From positions 1,860,001-1,924,000 of the forward strand of contig CAWJKP010000001.1 in the NCBI GenBank assembly GCA_963843465.1: a stretch of DNA of 64,000 nucleotides, in the 5' to 3' direction. The notes under the pieces were generated by a model. The model searched no databases. It worked only from the letters and a program-made list of their open reading frames with translations, and was not told the origin of the DNA. Position 1 is the stretch's first letter. Each line of letters begins with the position of its first letter. This document shows positions 23,697 through 33,329 of the stretch, piece after piece. Made by a program: the position numbers and the translations under genes. This DNA is from CAWJKP01 sp963843465. GTDB lineage: Bacteria; Planctomycetota; Planctomycetia; Pirellulales; Thermoguttaceae.

Positions 23697-26135
23697 CTAT
23701 CGGCTATCGGCCACACGCCACAGCTTGATTGTGCAGTCAGTCGACCCGCTGGCAAGCGTTCGACTGTCGGCCGCGAAGCAAACGCTGTTGCAAGTACCGT
23801 AGTGCCCCGAATAGGCGTGCGCCAATGTCAGCGTGTCCACGGCAAGCAAATGGATGCTCCCATTGCGGCGGCCGACAGCAAGCCACTTGCCGTCCGGTGA
23901 AACGGCCAAAGAATCAATCCATCCTCCCTGTGGCTTGACCTGCTGAAATTTCCGTGTTGCGACGTCCCAGCGGCGAATCGTCCCATCGACCGAGGCGGTA
24001 ATGAGCGTCTTGTCCGCGACGAACGCGACGTGGCATTGCCACGGCCCCTGATTCATTTCCACCAGCGGCTTGCCCAGCGGCTTGCCGGTTTCGGCGTCCC
24101 ACAGCCAGACCCCGCCTTGGTAACTGGACGTAGCCACCGTTTTGCCATCGGCCGAGAACGCGATATCGTAAACCCACTCGGGATGCTTTAGAGCAATGGG
24201 CTTGTCCAGGGCGTCGAGGTTCCAGATGCGGGCGTCGTTCTCCCGCGCAGCCGTGCCGCAACGAGTGCCCGCGCGGTTGAACGCCACGCTCGTTACACCG
24301 CCGGAGTGGGCCTGCAAGGGTCGAGGCTCCTGTTTGCCGCCCAGGCTGTAGATCACTGCGACCTTGTCGGCCGAGTTGTCGATCACTAGCCCATGCGCGA
24401 CGATCATCTGCCGCCCGGCGCTGTCGATGGCCAGCATGCCGACGGGCAGGGACGTTTCCACGGCGCCAGCCGCTGTTCCCGTTGCGGTATTCCAGAGCTT
24501 GATTCCAGGGAACTCCCCGCCGCTGACGAGGCGGCCGTCCTTGAGGAAGGCGACGCTCTCGACCCAACCGTGGAAGTCAAACAAGGTCTTGATGTCTTCG
24601 CCGGCATACGCCCGGGGATTGATCTGACGCCGCCAATAATCGAACCGGCCATACCCGCGCCACAATTGGAGCCAAAACGTCGCGATGTCCAATCGCGTGA
24701 GCAACTTGGACGCGAAGTCCTTGTCGCCTGCGACACACGCCATCAGACAGGCCTGGTTATATAGAAAAAAGCTTTCGGGATAGTCGCGGACGGCCACGCG
24801 GAGGCCCGGCAAGACGTTCTCGTACTTGAAGTTCCAATCACGAAACAAGCGTTCTTGGGCGAATTGGTTTTGCACGCAAGCCATGCGGAAATAGATCAGG
24901 TCGCCCAGTTCGCCGCCGCTTTCCTTGCGAAGCTTCGCGGCATAGGCTTCCAACTCGCCCGCCTCGCCATGCCATTGCGGCAGCAGATAGTTCGCCAGGT
25001 CGCTATACAGCAAAGCATAGCGGGGATTGATCTTCCGGCCCTGCTCGAAATAGCGGAAAGCCTGCTCCTTATCGTTGCAGTGATGGAGTTCCACGCCGAG
25101 CAGGACGCGGTACAGTTCCGGATCGGGCGTTTTCATTTTTGCCGCCTCTTCCAGGTAGCCGCGGGCCTTCTCGACCCTCTGCTCCAGTGCCTTGGCGGCA
25201 GCCGGCCCGACCGTGTAAGCGTATCCCACACCGCGGGCCTGCTCGCCGTATTGGAGATACGAGCCGCCGAGACTGATCAGGGGCGTGATCGAATCCGGCT
25301 TGGCCTTTCGCCAATGTTCCAGCCGGGCCAAGTGCTCCTGCCACGCCTTGTCGTTCCTGTCGGCCGCGGCGCTCAAGGGAGTGTAGTAGGCCCCCAACAA
25401 CGGCAGGCCGCGCGGGGAAATATCGCTCTTGCGCAATCGGACGGCCTCTTCCTCCAGCGCCGCAAAGTCTTCCTTCTGCAACAAGGCGCGAACGTGGTTT
25501 TTGAGGTCCTCCTCCGTTTCAAGGAGTTTGAATCGGGCCGGGTCGAACAATGCCAAGACGTCCTTGGCCGGTGGAACGGCGGCCACGTAGGGGTCGATCC
25601 ACACGGCATGGGCGTGGCCTTGATCACCCTTGGTTCCGGGCCGGTAAATCACCTCCAGCCGTAGCACATCGACGCCCGTGATGTCCAACAGGCACGGTTG
25701 CGAGTCCGAGCGGCCGTGCAGCCCGCGCAACTCCCACAGAAGTTTTCCGTCGCCCAGCACGCGAAAGTCGATGGGCCGTTGGCTCCGCGGCTCGGCGGAG
25801 TCGTCCATGCCGGCCGTACCGCGAAACGTCCGGTAGCGCTTGCCCAGAACGTATTCCACGTGGCCGTCGGGATGAAGTCCCAAGCCCTGCGGCGACGCCA
25901 AGCCGAAAATGGAGATGGGGGCCGGATCGAAGCCCGCCCAACCATGCTTGCCGAAGCTGCCCCAGCCAACTTGGGCGTTTCGTTCCGGCAAGTCCGATAG
26001 CCATACGCGCGCGGCCGACACCTGGGCGGCCGAACCTGACGGCTCGGCCGAATCGGATGCCAACAAACAACAGAGTGCCGGCAAGACGATGCCTGACGCA
26101 AGCCTGGGCAAACAGCGGGAAGCGAAGAGCGGCAT
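23697..26135 (-). CDS. Exported NPCBM/TPR-like/WD40 repeat protein
   Basis: About 812 residues from ATG 26135, chosen because AAGGAG lies seven bases upstream and a signal peptide follows directly (LASGIVLPALCCLLASDSAE). Residues about 40-170 resemble NPCBM, a putative carbohydrate-binding module (VWLSDLPERNAQVGWGSFGK, KYR-type RYRTFRGTAGMDD). Residues 200-520 are helical, TPR-like. The last ~290 residues are six or seven WD40 blades (SVAFNRAGTRCGTAARENDA, TSSYQGGVWLWDAETGK, LASGSTDCTIKLWRV). This architecture is typical of planctomycetes; it probably binds sugar or protein ligands outside the inner membrane. The role is unknown. Confidence 0.8.
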   Translation of the reverse strand: MPLFASRCLPRLASGIVLPALCCLLASDSAEPSGSAAQVSAARVWLSDLPERNAQVGWGSFGKHGWAGFDPAPISIFGLASPQGLGLHPDGHVEYVLGKRYRTFRGTAGMDDSAEPRSQRPIDFRVLGDGKLLWELRGLHGRSDSQPCLLDITGVDVLRLEVIYRPGTKGDQGHAHAVWIDPYVAAVPPAKDVLALFDPARFKLLETEEDLKNHVRALLQKEDFAALEEEAVRLRKSDISPRGLPLLGAYYTPLSAAADRNDKAWQEHLARLEHWRKAKPDSITPLISLGGSYLQYGEQARGVGYAYTVGPAAAKALEQRVEKARGYLEEAAKMKTPDPELYRVLLGVELHHCNDKEQAFRYFEQGRKINPRYALLYSDLANYLLPQWHGEAGELEAYAAKLRKESGGELGDLIYFRMACVQNQFAQERLFRDWNFKYENVLPGLRVAVRDYPESFFLYNQACLMACVAGDKDFASKLLTRLDIATFWLQLWRGYGRFDYWRRQINPRAYAGEDIKTLFDFHGWVESVAFLKDGRLVSGGEFPGIKLWNTATGTAAGAVETSLPVGMLAIDSAGRQMIVAHGLVIDNSADKVAVIYSLGGKQEPRPLQAHSGGVTSVAFNRAGTRCGTAARENDARIWNLDALDKPIALKHPEWVYDIAFSADGKTVATSSYQGGVWLWDAETGKPLGKPLVEMNQGPWQCHVAFVADKTLITASVDGTIRRWDVATRKFQQVKPQGGWIDSLAVSPDGKWLAVGRRNGSIHLLAVDTLTLAHAYSGHYGTCNSVCFAADSRTLASGSTDCTIKLWRVADSR

Positions 26136-26513
26136 GATACGAACTCCTTGGCACCAGCTTGGCACATCGGCAGAGTGAGCCGTGTCGGAAGCCTTAGGTC
26201 AGACTCTCAATGTCTGCGGCACGCACATGATTATAAGGGACGTTTTTAGGGGTCGGCGGTCTTTATTTTGGAAACACGGCGTAGTGGAGACATGGCGGTA
26301 GAAATACTCCCGGCGGCTTCGACCGTTTGTCAGACCGACATAGCCGACGCCAGTATGCGCTTGGGGAGCGGGTCCCGTCAATCAGCGGGGAAAAAGAGGC
26401 GGGAAACTCTCGAAAAAGGGTCGGTCCTCAGGCGGAAGGCGCGAAGACGCCCGATCCGTCGCCGCGCGGCGTGCGAAAACGGGGCTTGTCGGGATTTCCC
26501 ACCAGCCGGTCGT

Positions 26514-26573
26514 AGCATGGGCATTCCTGCCCGTGCTTTCCGCATGGCACGGGCAGGAATGCCCATGCTACGA
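26514..26573. repeat. Perfect hairpin GTAGCATGGGCATTCCTGCC and mirror
   Basis: GTAGCATGGGCATTCCTGCC plus CGTG is followed by its exact mirror, with a short loop CTTTCCGCATGG between. The same hairpin is at 27987-28048 inside copy B. It is one of the recognisable repeat families of this genome. Confidence 0.9.
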
Positions 26574-26767
26574 CTGCCGCCGCTCTGCCGGCAATTCTCC
26601 TCGTATGGTGAGAAATCCGGGCTTCCACGTCGCCGCAGACAACTGGCGGGCCGGCAGCGCATCGAGGCATGGCCCGCAGGGCAAAGATGGCAAAGCGTTG
26701 CGCTTCGCTCCCCTTGCGTAAGCGCTGCCGGGCGGTGCTCGGCCTGCCCAGAGTTTGGCCCGTAGAG

Positions 26768-26850
26768 TCGCCTTTCGCTCCGCGAAAGTAGCGCTGCTTT
26801 CGCGGAGCGAAAGGCGACGTAGCGCTGCTTTCGCGGAGCGAAAGGCGACT
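26768..26850. repeat. CTTTCGCTCCGCGAAAG triple palindrome (family 7)
   Basis: Three CGCTCCGCGAAAG or GCTTTCGCGGAGCGAAAG units in a row, separated by TAGCGCTG; the same cluster recurs at 28246-28326 in copy B. Confidence 0.9.
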
Positions 26851-27110
26851 TTGCCGGCCTGTGAACCGTTACCTGGCTTACGCGTCGCAGCGAGCGACGT
26901 TGCCGGCCGCGCGGAGCAGCATTCCGCAGGTACTTCTTGCCGCTTCAGCGCTGGAAGCGCCCGCTTCGTGGGGAAATGTCGCTGGAGACGCATCGCCGCG
27001 GCGGGGCCTGCGCCAAGCCAAGTAGGGTGGGCACCGCCCACCGAATCCCCGGGGCCGCGTCGGAACGGAAAGACTGGTGGGCGGCGCCCGCCTTACGTTT
27101 CTTTGAGCGA

Positions 27111-27407
27111 TCAGGCGCGGGACTGCCACGTTCGCGGACTCCGGCTACCGTGCAGGACGGCAAGGACCTCGACACGGCCCACCAGGACGCGGTAATATAC
27201 GACGAACGGGAACCTGCGCAACTTGCCGCGCCGCACCCCTTTGAATGCCTTTGCATAGGTCTCCGGTGCAGCGGCTATTGCTCGTAGGAACTCGTCGACG
27301 ACTCCGGCAAACTCGTCTCCGAGGCCGGGGCGCTGCCGCTGGTACCAATCCCGCGATTCCAGCATGTCGGCTTGCGCCTCGGGGCGTACAACGATCGGCA
27401 AGGTCAC
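27111..27407 (-). CDS. ParE/RelE-like toxin
   Basis: The product is 98 residues. MTLPIVVRPEAQADMLESRD and then WYQRQRPGLGDEFAGVVDEF form the ParE-type N-terminal helical hairpin. VRRGKLRRFPFVVYYRVLVG carries the conserved R..FP..YYR strand, and VEVLAVLHGSRSPRTWQSR follows. ParE toxins poison gyrase, RelE toxins cut mRNA; sequence alone favours ParE. It overlaps the antitoxin stop by four bases, so the antitoxin is translated first. The pair is flanked on both sides by copies of the 766-bp repeat. Confidence 0.85.
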   Translation of the reverse strand: MTLPIVVRPEAQADMLESRDWYQRQRPGLGDEFAGVVDEFLRAIAAAPETYAKAFKGVRRGKLRRFPFVVYYRVLVGRVEVLAVLHGSRSPRTWQSRA

Positions 27408-27628
27408 GACTTTTCCCGCAGACGCTGTTTAACCTGGTCCCAGGGAATCGCCGCTTCCGGGGTCGCGTCGGCGGCGGCCAACCGCCGATCCAGCTCTTGC
27501 TGGTGCCAATCCAAGACAGGCGGCGCTTCCGCAGCATCCGGAATACTGTCCCAGAGCAGGCCGATCAGCTCGAGTCTTTGGTCCACGGACAACTGGCCGA
27601 GATGCAGTCCAGGCAGATCGGGGAGCAT
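27404..27628 (-). CDS. Addiction-module antitoxin (TIGR02574-like)
   Basis: From ATG 27628 (CCGGAGAAAGACT upstream gives a good ribosome site) the product is 74 residues: MLPDLPGLHLGQLSVDQRLE, then LIGLLWDSIPDA and LDWHQQELDRRLAAADATPE. Short helical proteins with LS...RLELI..LWDSI and a W..ELDRRL segment are the usual partners of ParE/RelE-like toxins in planctomycetes and cyanobacteria. Its stop overlaps the toxin ATG in ATGA. The frame extends upstream into repeat DNA, which I exclude. Confidence 0.85.
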   Translation of the reverse strand: MLPDLPGLHLGQLSVDQRLELIGLLWDSIPDAAEAPPVLDWHQQELDRRLAAADATPEAAIPWDQVKQRLREKS

Positions 27629-27728
27629 AGTCTTTCTCCGGGGAACATCACACGCTTCCAAGTATATCCGCCCCGCAGCGCACGTGAAACCCTGTACTAC
27701 GCTCCACGGAGACCAGGGGAGACCAGTG

Positions 27729-28493
27729 GTCGGGAGTCTTTGTTTTGGGAAGACGGATAGTGGAGACATGGCAGTAGAAATACCCCCGGCGGCTTTCACC
27801 GTTTCTCAGACCGGCGTAGCCGACGGCAGCATACGCTTGGGGAGCTGGTCCCGTCAATCAGCGGGGGAATAAGAGGCGGGGATCTCTCGAAAAGGGTCGG
27901 TCCTCAGGCGGAAGGCGCGAAGACGCGCGATCCGGCGCCGCGCGGCGAGCGGAAACGGGGCTTGTCGGGATTTCCCACCAGCCGGTCGTAGCATGGGCAT
28001 TCCTGCCCGTGCTTTCCGCATGGCACGGGCAGGAATGCCCATGCTACGACTGCCGCCGCTCTGCCGGCAATTCTCCTCGTATGGTGAGAAATCCGGGCTT
28101 CCACGTCGCCGCAGACAACTGGCGGGCCGGCAACGCGTCAAGGTACGGCCCGCAGGGCAAAGAAGACAAAGCGTTGCGATTCGCTCCCCTTGCGTAAGCG
28201 CTGCCGGGCCGTGCTCGGCCTGCCCAGAGTTTGCCCCGTAGAATCGCCTTTCGCTCCGCGAAAGTAGCGCTGCTTTCGCGGAGCGAAAGGCGACGTAGCG
28301 CTGCTTTCGCGGAGCGAAAGGCGACTTTGGCGGCCTGTGAACCGTTACCTGGCTTGCGCGTCGCAGCGAGCGTCGTTGCCGGCAGCGTGGAGCATCATTC
28401 CGCACGTGCTGCTTGCCGCTGGAACGCTGGAAGCGCCCGCTTCGTGGGGAAACGTCGCTGGAAACGTATCGCCGCGAGCGGGCCTGCGCCAAG
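27729..28493. repeat. 766-bp direct repeat, copy B
   Basis: The same element as 26252-27017 in the same orientation, starting GTCGGGAGTCTTT. Copies A and B bracket the ParE toxin-antitoxin module, with about 93 bases between copy A and the toxin gene and about 100 between the antitoxin start and copy B. Confidence 0.9.
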
Positions 28494-28583
28494 TTGGCCA
28501 GAAAGCGTCGCTCCAGACGCACCGGCGACCCGGAAACCGCGCGTCCGTGGACGCCATCGCTTCAGTTTGCGCCGCTGCAAGGC

Positions 28584-28679
28584 GGACAGGGCGGCAATTT
28601 GCGCCCGTAGAGAGTGGACAGGGCGGCAATTTGCGTCGCTCGAAGGTGGACAGGGCGTCAATTTGCGTCGGGCCGAAGG
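28584..28679. repeat. 32-bp tandem repeat, three copies
   Basis: Each unit begins GGACAGGG and continues CGGCAATTTGCG or CGTCAATTTGCG, then a variable end (CCCGTAGAGAGT, TCGCTCGAAGGT, TCGGGCCGAAGG). Starts are at 28584, 28616 and 28648. The units differ at their ends, unlike a CRISPR, which would have identical repeats and unique spacers of equal length. Confidence 0.85.
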
Positions 28680-28913
28680 CGCCATCGGGCCGCTTGCCGG
28701 CGTAAGACGGGCCGTCTACTGTTACGCTCGCAAAACGGGCGTCTGGACCTTACCGGTTGTCCGCAAAACAGATGCGGTGCCGGACCGGCGGCCAGCGGGC
28801 AGCCGAAGGACGAGGGGATGGAGAAAAAAAAGGGAGATGCGCGCTGCAAAGAGCGTAGAAAGCGCAGCGGTCTTTGAAACGGGGTCCTTGAAAGGGGGGG
28901 CACAGCTCGTTTC

Positions 28914-29070
28914 TCCGCCCGGCGGGCGGGACCGGGATGAACGCGCAACGCAAGGAAGTCCCGCCCGGCAGGCGGGACCGGGATGAGCGCCAACGCAAGG
29001 AAGTCCCGCCCGGCAGGCGGGACCGGGATGAGCGCGCAACGCAAGGAAGTCCCGCCCGGCAGGCGGGACC
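28914..29070. repeat. 46-bp tandem repeat, about 3.4 copies, each with a hairpin
   Basis: The unit starts CCCGCCCGGCAGGCGGGACC and ends CGCAACGCAAGGAAGT. Unit starts are at 28914, 28960, 29005 and 29051. The CCCGCC/GGCGGG arms fold in every copy. It lies 3' of the EF-G gene. Confidence 0.9.
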
Positions 29071-29215
29071 TACTCAGGAATAGAACTCCCCCCGCCCGGC
29101 CACGTCGGACGCGTGCCGTTCCTGCACGCGGTGGCAAATGCGCCGTTCGTAGTCCCGCCTTTAGGCGGTCTGGCCGCGGATTTCCGGCTAAAGCCGGTAC
29201 TACGAACTAATGGGC

Positions 29216-31304
29216 TCAGACCGCTCCGGCGGTGACGCCCTTTTTCCGCTCGGCGATGACTTCCCGCTCCAGGCTCGCCGGCAAGCGCTTGTAGCGGGCG
29301 AACTCCATGGTGAAGGTGCCCTGGCCCTGGGTCATGCTCCGCAGGTCGGTGGCGTAGCCGAAGGTCTCGGCCAGGGGGATCTCGCCTTCGATCCGGGCCG
29401 TGACCCCGTTGACCTCCGTGGAGGCGATCATGCCCCGCCGGCTGGTCAGGTCGCCCACCACGGAACCCTGGAACGGGCTGGGACACTCGATCTCGATCCG
29501 CATCACCGGCTCCAAGAGCACGGGCCGGGTGCGGGAGAAGTGCTCCCGCATCGTCGTCTGCGCAGATCTGGAAGGCCAGGTCCGAGCTGTCCACCTCGTG
29601 GTAGGAGCCGTCGCTGAGCACCACTTTCAAATTGACCACCGGATAGCCGGCCAGCGGGCCCTTGGCCAGGCTCCTGCGGAACCCCTTCTCCACCGCCGGG
29701 ATGAACTGCTTGGGCACCCGGCCGCCGGTCACCTCTTCCTCGAAGACGAAGGTGTCCTCGGCGTCGGCGGGCAGGACCTCCATGCGGCCGACGATGTGCG
29801 CAAACTGGCCCGAGCCGCCGGTCTGCTTCTTGTGCCGCACGTCGAACTCGGCGGTCTGCGTGGGGCTCTCGCGGTAGTTGACCTTCGGCGCCCCCACCTC
29901 GACCTGCACCTTGAACTCGCGGCGGATCCGCTCGACGTAGATCTCCAGGTGCAGCTCGCCCATGCCGGAAATCAGCGTCTCGCCGGTCTCCTCGTCGGTG
30001 GTCACGTGCAGCGTGGGGTCCTCGCGGCGGAAACGCTGCAGGGCCTTCGAGAGCCGGTCGGCCCCGTCGCGGTCCAAGGGCGAGATGGCCATCTTGATCA
30101 CCGGGTCGGGCACGAACATCTTCTGCAGCGTGCAGTAGGGATACGCCGAGGCGTAGGTGTCGCCGCTGGCGCAGTCCACGCCCAGCACGGCCACGATCTC
30201 GCCCGCCTCGGCCACGTCGATGTCCTCCCGCTGGTCGGCGTGCATCCGCACGATGCGGCTGAAGCGCTCACGGCGGCCGCTGCGCTGGTTGTAATACGTT
30301 CCGCCCTTGACGAAGCGGCCCTGGTAAAGCCGCATGAAGGTCAGCGCCCCGTAGGGATCCTCGACGATCTTGAAGGCCATCGCCACGGTGGTTTTCGCCG
30401 GGTCGGCCACCAGCGGGATATCGCGGCTGGGATCGTTATGGGCCATCGCCTTCACTTCGGTCTCCAGCGGCGAGGGCAAGTAGCGGATCACCGCGTCCAG
30501 AAGCGGCTGCACCCCCTTATTGCGATAGGCCGAGCCCAAAAAGACCGGCGTACACTGCTGGCTGGCGACGGCCGTCTTCACCACGTGGTGGATCAACTCC
30601 TTCGGCACGGCCTCTTCGCCCAGCAGCAACTCCAACAACTGATCGCTGTACATCGACAGTGCTTCGAGCATCACGTGCCGGGCCTTTTGCGCCGCTTCGA
30701 CCAACGCGGCGGGGACGGGCGCGCGGCGGACCTTCTCGCCGTTGGCGCCGTCGAAGTAGACCGCCTGTTGGTCGATCAGGTCGACGATGCCCTCGAAGCC
30801 CGCCTCGCGGCCGATGGGGATCTGCATCAGCACAGCGTCGCAATCCAGCTTCTCGCGCAACTGGCGGACCACCTTGTCGGGGTCGGCGCCGGTACGGTCC
30901 ATCTTGTTGATGAAGGCCAGCCGCGGGACGTGGTAGCGCTCCATCTGGCGGTCGATGGTGATCGACTGGGCCTGGACGCCGCCGACGGCGCAGAGCACCA
31001 GGATCGCCCCGTCCAGCACGCGGAGACTGCGTTCCACCTCGACCGTGAAATCCACGTGGCCCGGGGTATCGATGAGGTTGATCAGCGACTCGCCCCACTG
31101 GACCGACGTGGCCGCACTGGTGATGGTGATGCCCCGCTCCTTCTCCAGCTCCATGTGGTCCATCGTCGCGCCGTCGCCGTCGCCGTGCACCTCCTGCATA
31201 CGATGGATCCGCCCGGTGTAGAAGAGGATCCGCTCGCTGAGCGTGGTCTTGCCGGAGTCGATATGGGCGGAGATGCCGATATTGCGTAGTTTTGCCAGGT
31301 CCAT
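29216..31304 (-). CDS. fusA: Elongation factor G (fusA-type), frame broken near 29562
   Basis: ATG 31304 starts MDLAKLRNIGISAHIDSGKT. The GTP-binding motifs are intact: AHIDSGKTT (about 13-21), DTPGHVDF (about 80) and NKMDRTGAD (about 135). Domains II to IV follow, with RGITITSAATSVQW as the switch region. At DSSDLAFQICA the frame breaks; domain V continues in the next frame as TMREHFSRTRPVLLEPVMRI and ends at 29216 with AERKKGVTAGAV. The dinucleotide run GCGCAG at the break suggests lost or gained bases. EF-G drives translocation and is essential, so a real loss would need another fusA copy. There is no ribosomal-protein operon nearby, so this may be the second EF-G that many planctomycetes carry. 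Confidence 0.9.
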
Positions 31305-31821
31305 GGATCTCGTACCGTTACAGTCTGCTGGGGCCCGTCTTCAGGCCCGGAACGCCGGTCCGCGGGCAGACATCCGCCCAACCGCCGCATCCCATTATAT
31401 CTCTATCGGGTTAGATCCCCATTCGCATCTTGAGGTTCGGCAAAAAAGGCGACCGCCGACCCTCGCAACAGGGGATTTTCCTCCGCGCTCTGCTCTGCGG
31501 AGATGGCCTCATCCACAGGAAATGGACACAAGTCCCAATGGGGCGAGGCCGCAACAGCTTCTGTTGCAGAAGGCGGAAATGGTAGGGCAGCCCCGTATTA
31601 TAGCCGAGATACGGCAAGCCTGCCAGGAGGAAGTCACCGCGGATGATCCATGGGCAGGGCACCCGGACGCAGTCTGTTCGACACTAGCCCAACGCGCAAG
31701 CGATGGTAACTCGTTGGTACTCCCTCGCTTGCGCTTCGCGCCTAGTGTTTGGCCGCGAATAATCCGGGTTAGCATTTCTAACCCAGCATTGATCCTAAAG
31801 TGCCGATCTTTCCTGGCCGTC
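31305..31821. other. Gene-free spacer with a GCGCAAGCGAGGG palindromic element
   Basis: No convincing gene. At 31676-31785 the sequence GCGCAAGCGATGG...CCCTCGCTTGCGC, followed by GGCCGCGAATAATCCGGGTT, forms an element whose second copy lies at 57878-57975. The rest shows nothing I can name. Confidence 0.6.
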
Positions 31822-33315
31822 CTAGAGCGGTCGCACCACCGAGAGGCTCCGCCAATAGTCGAAGAGCGTCTCGACGGAGAGTACGCCGCCACCCAAGCCG
31901 CTCTTGCGAACCCCTCCGTAGGGCACGCCATGCGGGAATAGGTTGTGGCCGTTGATCCAACTGTTGCCGGCCACAAGCTGCTCCGCCACCCGAACCGCAC
32001 GCCCAAGATCGCTGGTCCAGACGCTATTGGCCAGTCCGTAGTCGGTCTGGTTGGCCAGCCGGACCCCCTCTTCCTCGTCACGGAAGGGCGCCAGATAGGC
32101 CACGGGGCCGAAGATCTCCTCCCGGGCGGCCACATTGTCCAACGACCCGGCCAGCAAGGCCGGCTTGACGTAAAAACCTTGCCGGCCCGGCACTTCCGCC
32201 GCGCCTCCTTCGAGAACAGCCTGGGCCCCCTGTTCTTGTCCCTTCTGGAGATACCCCAGCACGCGGCGACGCTGCTTCTCGCTGACCACCGGACCCATCT
32301 GCGTCTTGCGGTCCAACTGGTAGCCGATGCGGACCTTGCGGAGCCGATCGACGGCCGCGTCGACGAAGCGGTCGTAGATCTTCTCGTGGACCAGCCAGCG
32401 GGTCGCATCGCAGCAGACCTGGCCGGTATGGAAGGTGATCGCCTGGGCCAGTTTCTCCGCCGTCTGGTCGATGTCCACGTCCTCGAAAACCAGGGCGGCC
32501 CCTTTGCCTCCCAGTTCCAGCTTGACCGGCACGAGATTGCGGCCACAGGCCTCGGCGACCAGCCGGCCCACCTCCGGAGAGCCGGTGAACGATACCCGCT
32601 TCAGGCCCGGATGGCTCGTCAGGGCTGCCCCGGCGACCTTTCCATACCCGGGCACCACGTTGATCACGCCGTCCGGAATGCCGATCTCTTTGGCCAGCCG
32701 GGCCAGCCAAATGGCCGAAAGCGGCGTGTCTTCCGCCGGCTTGATGACCACCGTATTGCCGGCCGCCAGCGCCGGGGCGATGCCCCAGCCGATCAGCAGG
32801 ATGGGGAAATTCCAGGGGAAGATGAACCCGCAAGGTCCCCAGGGGTGCCGCACGGTCCAGGCCTCGTGCCCCGCCACGGCCAGCACGCTGCGCCGCTGGA
32901 CGTACTGGGCCACGTCGGCATACCAGCGCAGGGTGTCGACGCAGTTCTGCACGTCCCCTTCCGCCTGCGCGGCCACTTTGCCCGCGTCCAGCGCTTCGAT
33001 CTGCCCGACGATCTTCTTCCGCTTCTCGATGGCGTCGGCCAGCCGGTGCAGCAGTGCGCCGCGCTCGTTGGGCGGCATTCGCGCCCAGGAGGTCTGGAGA
33101 AAAGCTCGATCGGCCGCTTGAACGGCCCGATCTACGTCCTCCGCCTGCATGGCGGACACGTCCGCCAGCCGTTGGCCGCTTCCCGGATCCCTGGTTTCCA
33201 GCAATTCGCCGTGAGCCGCCGGGACGTTCCGGCCGCCGACGACCCCTTCCAGCGGACCTTGTCCGAGAAACGCCTCCACTTCGGGCAGAAGTTCGGTTTT
33301 TTCCACGATCGACAT
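31822..33315 (-). CDS. NAD(P)-dependent aldehyde dehydrogenase
   Basis: The product is 497 residues, the usual ALDH length. The start is supported by TAGGAGATTTTTCA upstream of the ATG. Visible landmarks are PWNFPILLIG (cofactor pocket Asn), KLELGGKGAALVFEDVD (general-base Glu), FHTGQVCCDATRW (catalytic Cys near residue 300) and EEIFGPVAYLAPF. The closest named relatives are betaine- or phenylacetaldehyde-type dehydrogenases; the substrate cannot be told from sequence. No co-transcribed partner: the next gene downstream is EF-G over 500 bases away. Confidence 0.9.
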   Translation of the reverse strand: MSIVEKTELLPEVEAFLGQGPLEGVVGGRNVPAAHGELLETRDPGSGQRLADVSAMQAEDVDRAVQAADRAFLQTSWARMPPNERGALLHRLADAIEKRKKIVGQIEALDAGKVAAQAEGDVQNCVDTLRWYADVAQYVQRRSVLAVAGHEAWTVRHPWGPCGFIFPWNFPILLIGWGIAPALAAGNTVVIKPAEDTPLSAIWLARLAKEIGIPDGVINVVPGYGKVAGAALTSHPGLKRVSFTGSPEVGRLVAEACGRNLVPVKLELGGKGAALVFEDVDIDQTAEKLAQAITFHTGQVCCDATRWLVHEKIYDRFVDAAVDRLRKVRIGYQLDRKTQMGPVVSEKQRRRVLGYLQKGQEQGAQAVLEGGAAEVPGRQGFYVKPALLAGSLDNVAAREEIFGPVAYLAPFRDEEEGVRLANQTDYGLANSVWTSDLGRAVRVAEQLVAGNSWINGHNLFPHGVPYGGVRKSGLGGGVLSVETLFDYWRSLSVVRPL

Positions 33316-33329
33316 TGAAAAATCTCCTA

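Larger units (their letters stand above)
26252..27017. repeat. 766-bp direct repeat, copy A
   Basis: Begins at GTCGGCGGTCTTT and ends at CCTGCGCCAAG. Copy B (27729-28493) shows the same order of landmarks: AGTGGAGACATGGC, TCCCGTCAATCAGCGGGG, GGTCGGTCCTCAGGCGGAAG, a perfect GTAGCATGGGCATTCCTGCC hairpin, three CTTTCGC/GCGAAAG palindromes and GGAAGCGCCCGCTTCGTGGG. By eye over 85 percent of positions match, with scattered substitutions and few indels. The open frames are not conserved between copies, so it looks noncoding. Confidence 0.9.
26136..27110. other. Gene-free spacer carrying copy A of the 766-bp repeat
   Basis: No gene is convincing on either strand. Most of the stretch is repeat copy A (26252-27017). 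The end has a GTAGGGTGGGCACCGCCCACC palindrome near 27024. Confidence 0.6.
27629..29215. other. Gene-free repeat-rich region
   Basis: Holds copy B of the 766-bp repeat (27729-28493), a 32-bp tandem repeat (28584-28679), a 46-bp tandem repeat (28914-29070) and a hairpin near 29147-29207 (GTTCGTAGTCCCGCCTTTAG with its mirror). No gene is convincing. Confidence 0.7.

Noticed and set aside
26533..26721. CYDCRRSAGNSPRMVRNPGF, faintly like formylglycine-enzyme C-termini, possible diversity-generating element
   Set aside because: No reverse transcriptase, no template repeat and no adenine-biased differences between copies A and B.
28914..29070. Regular 46-bp repeats that look CRISPR-like
   Set aside because: The units are identical end to end with no unique spacers, and no cas genes are nearby.
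29400..31289. 629-residue plus-strand frame opposite EF-G
   Set aside because: Composition is that of an antisense shadow of a GC-rich gene, and EF-G motifs are unambiguous on the minus strand.
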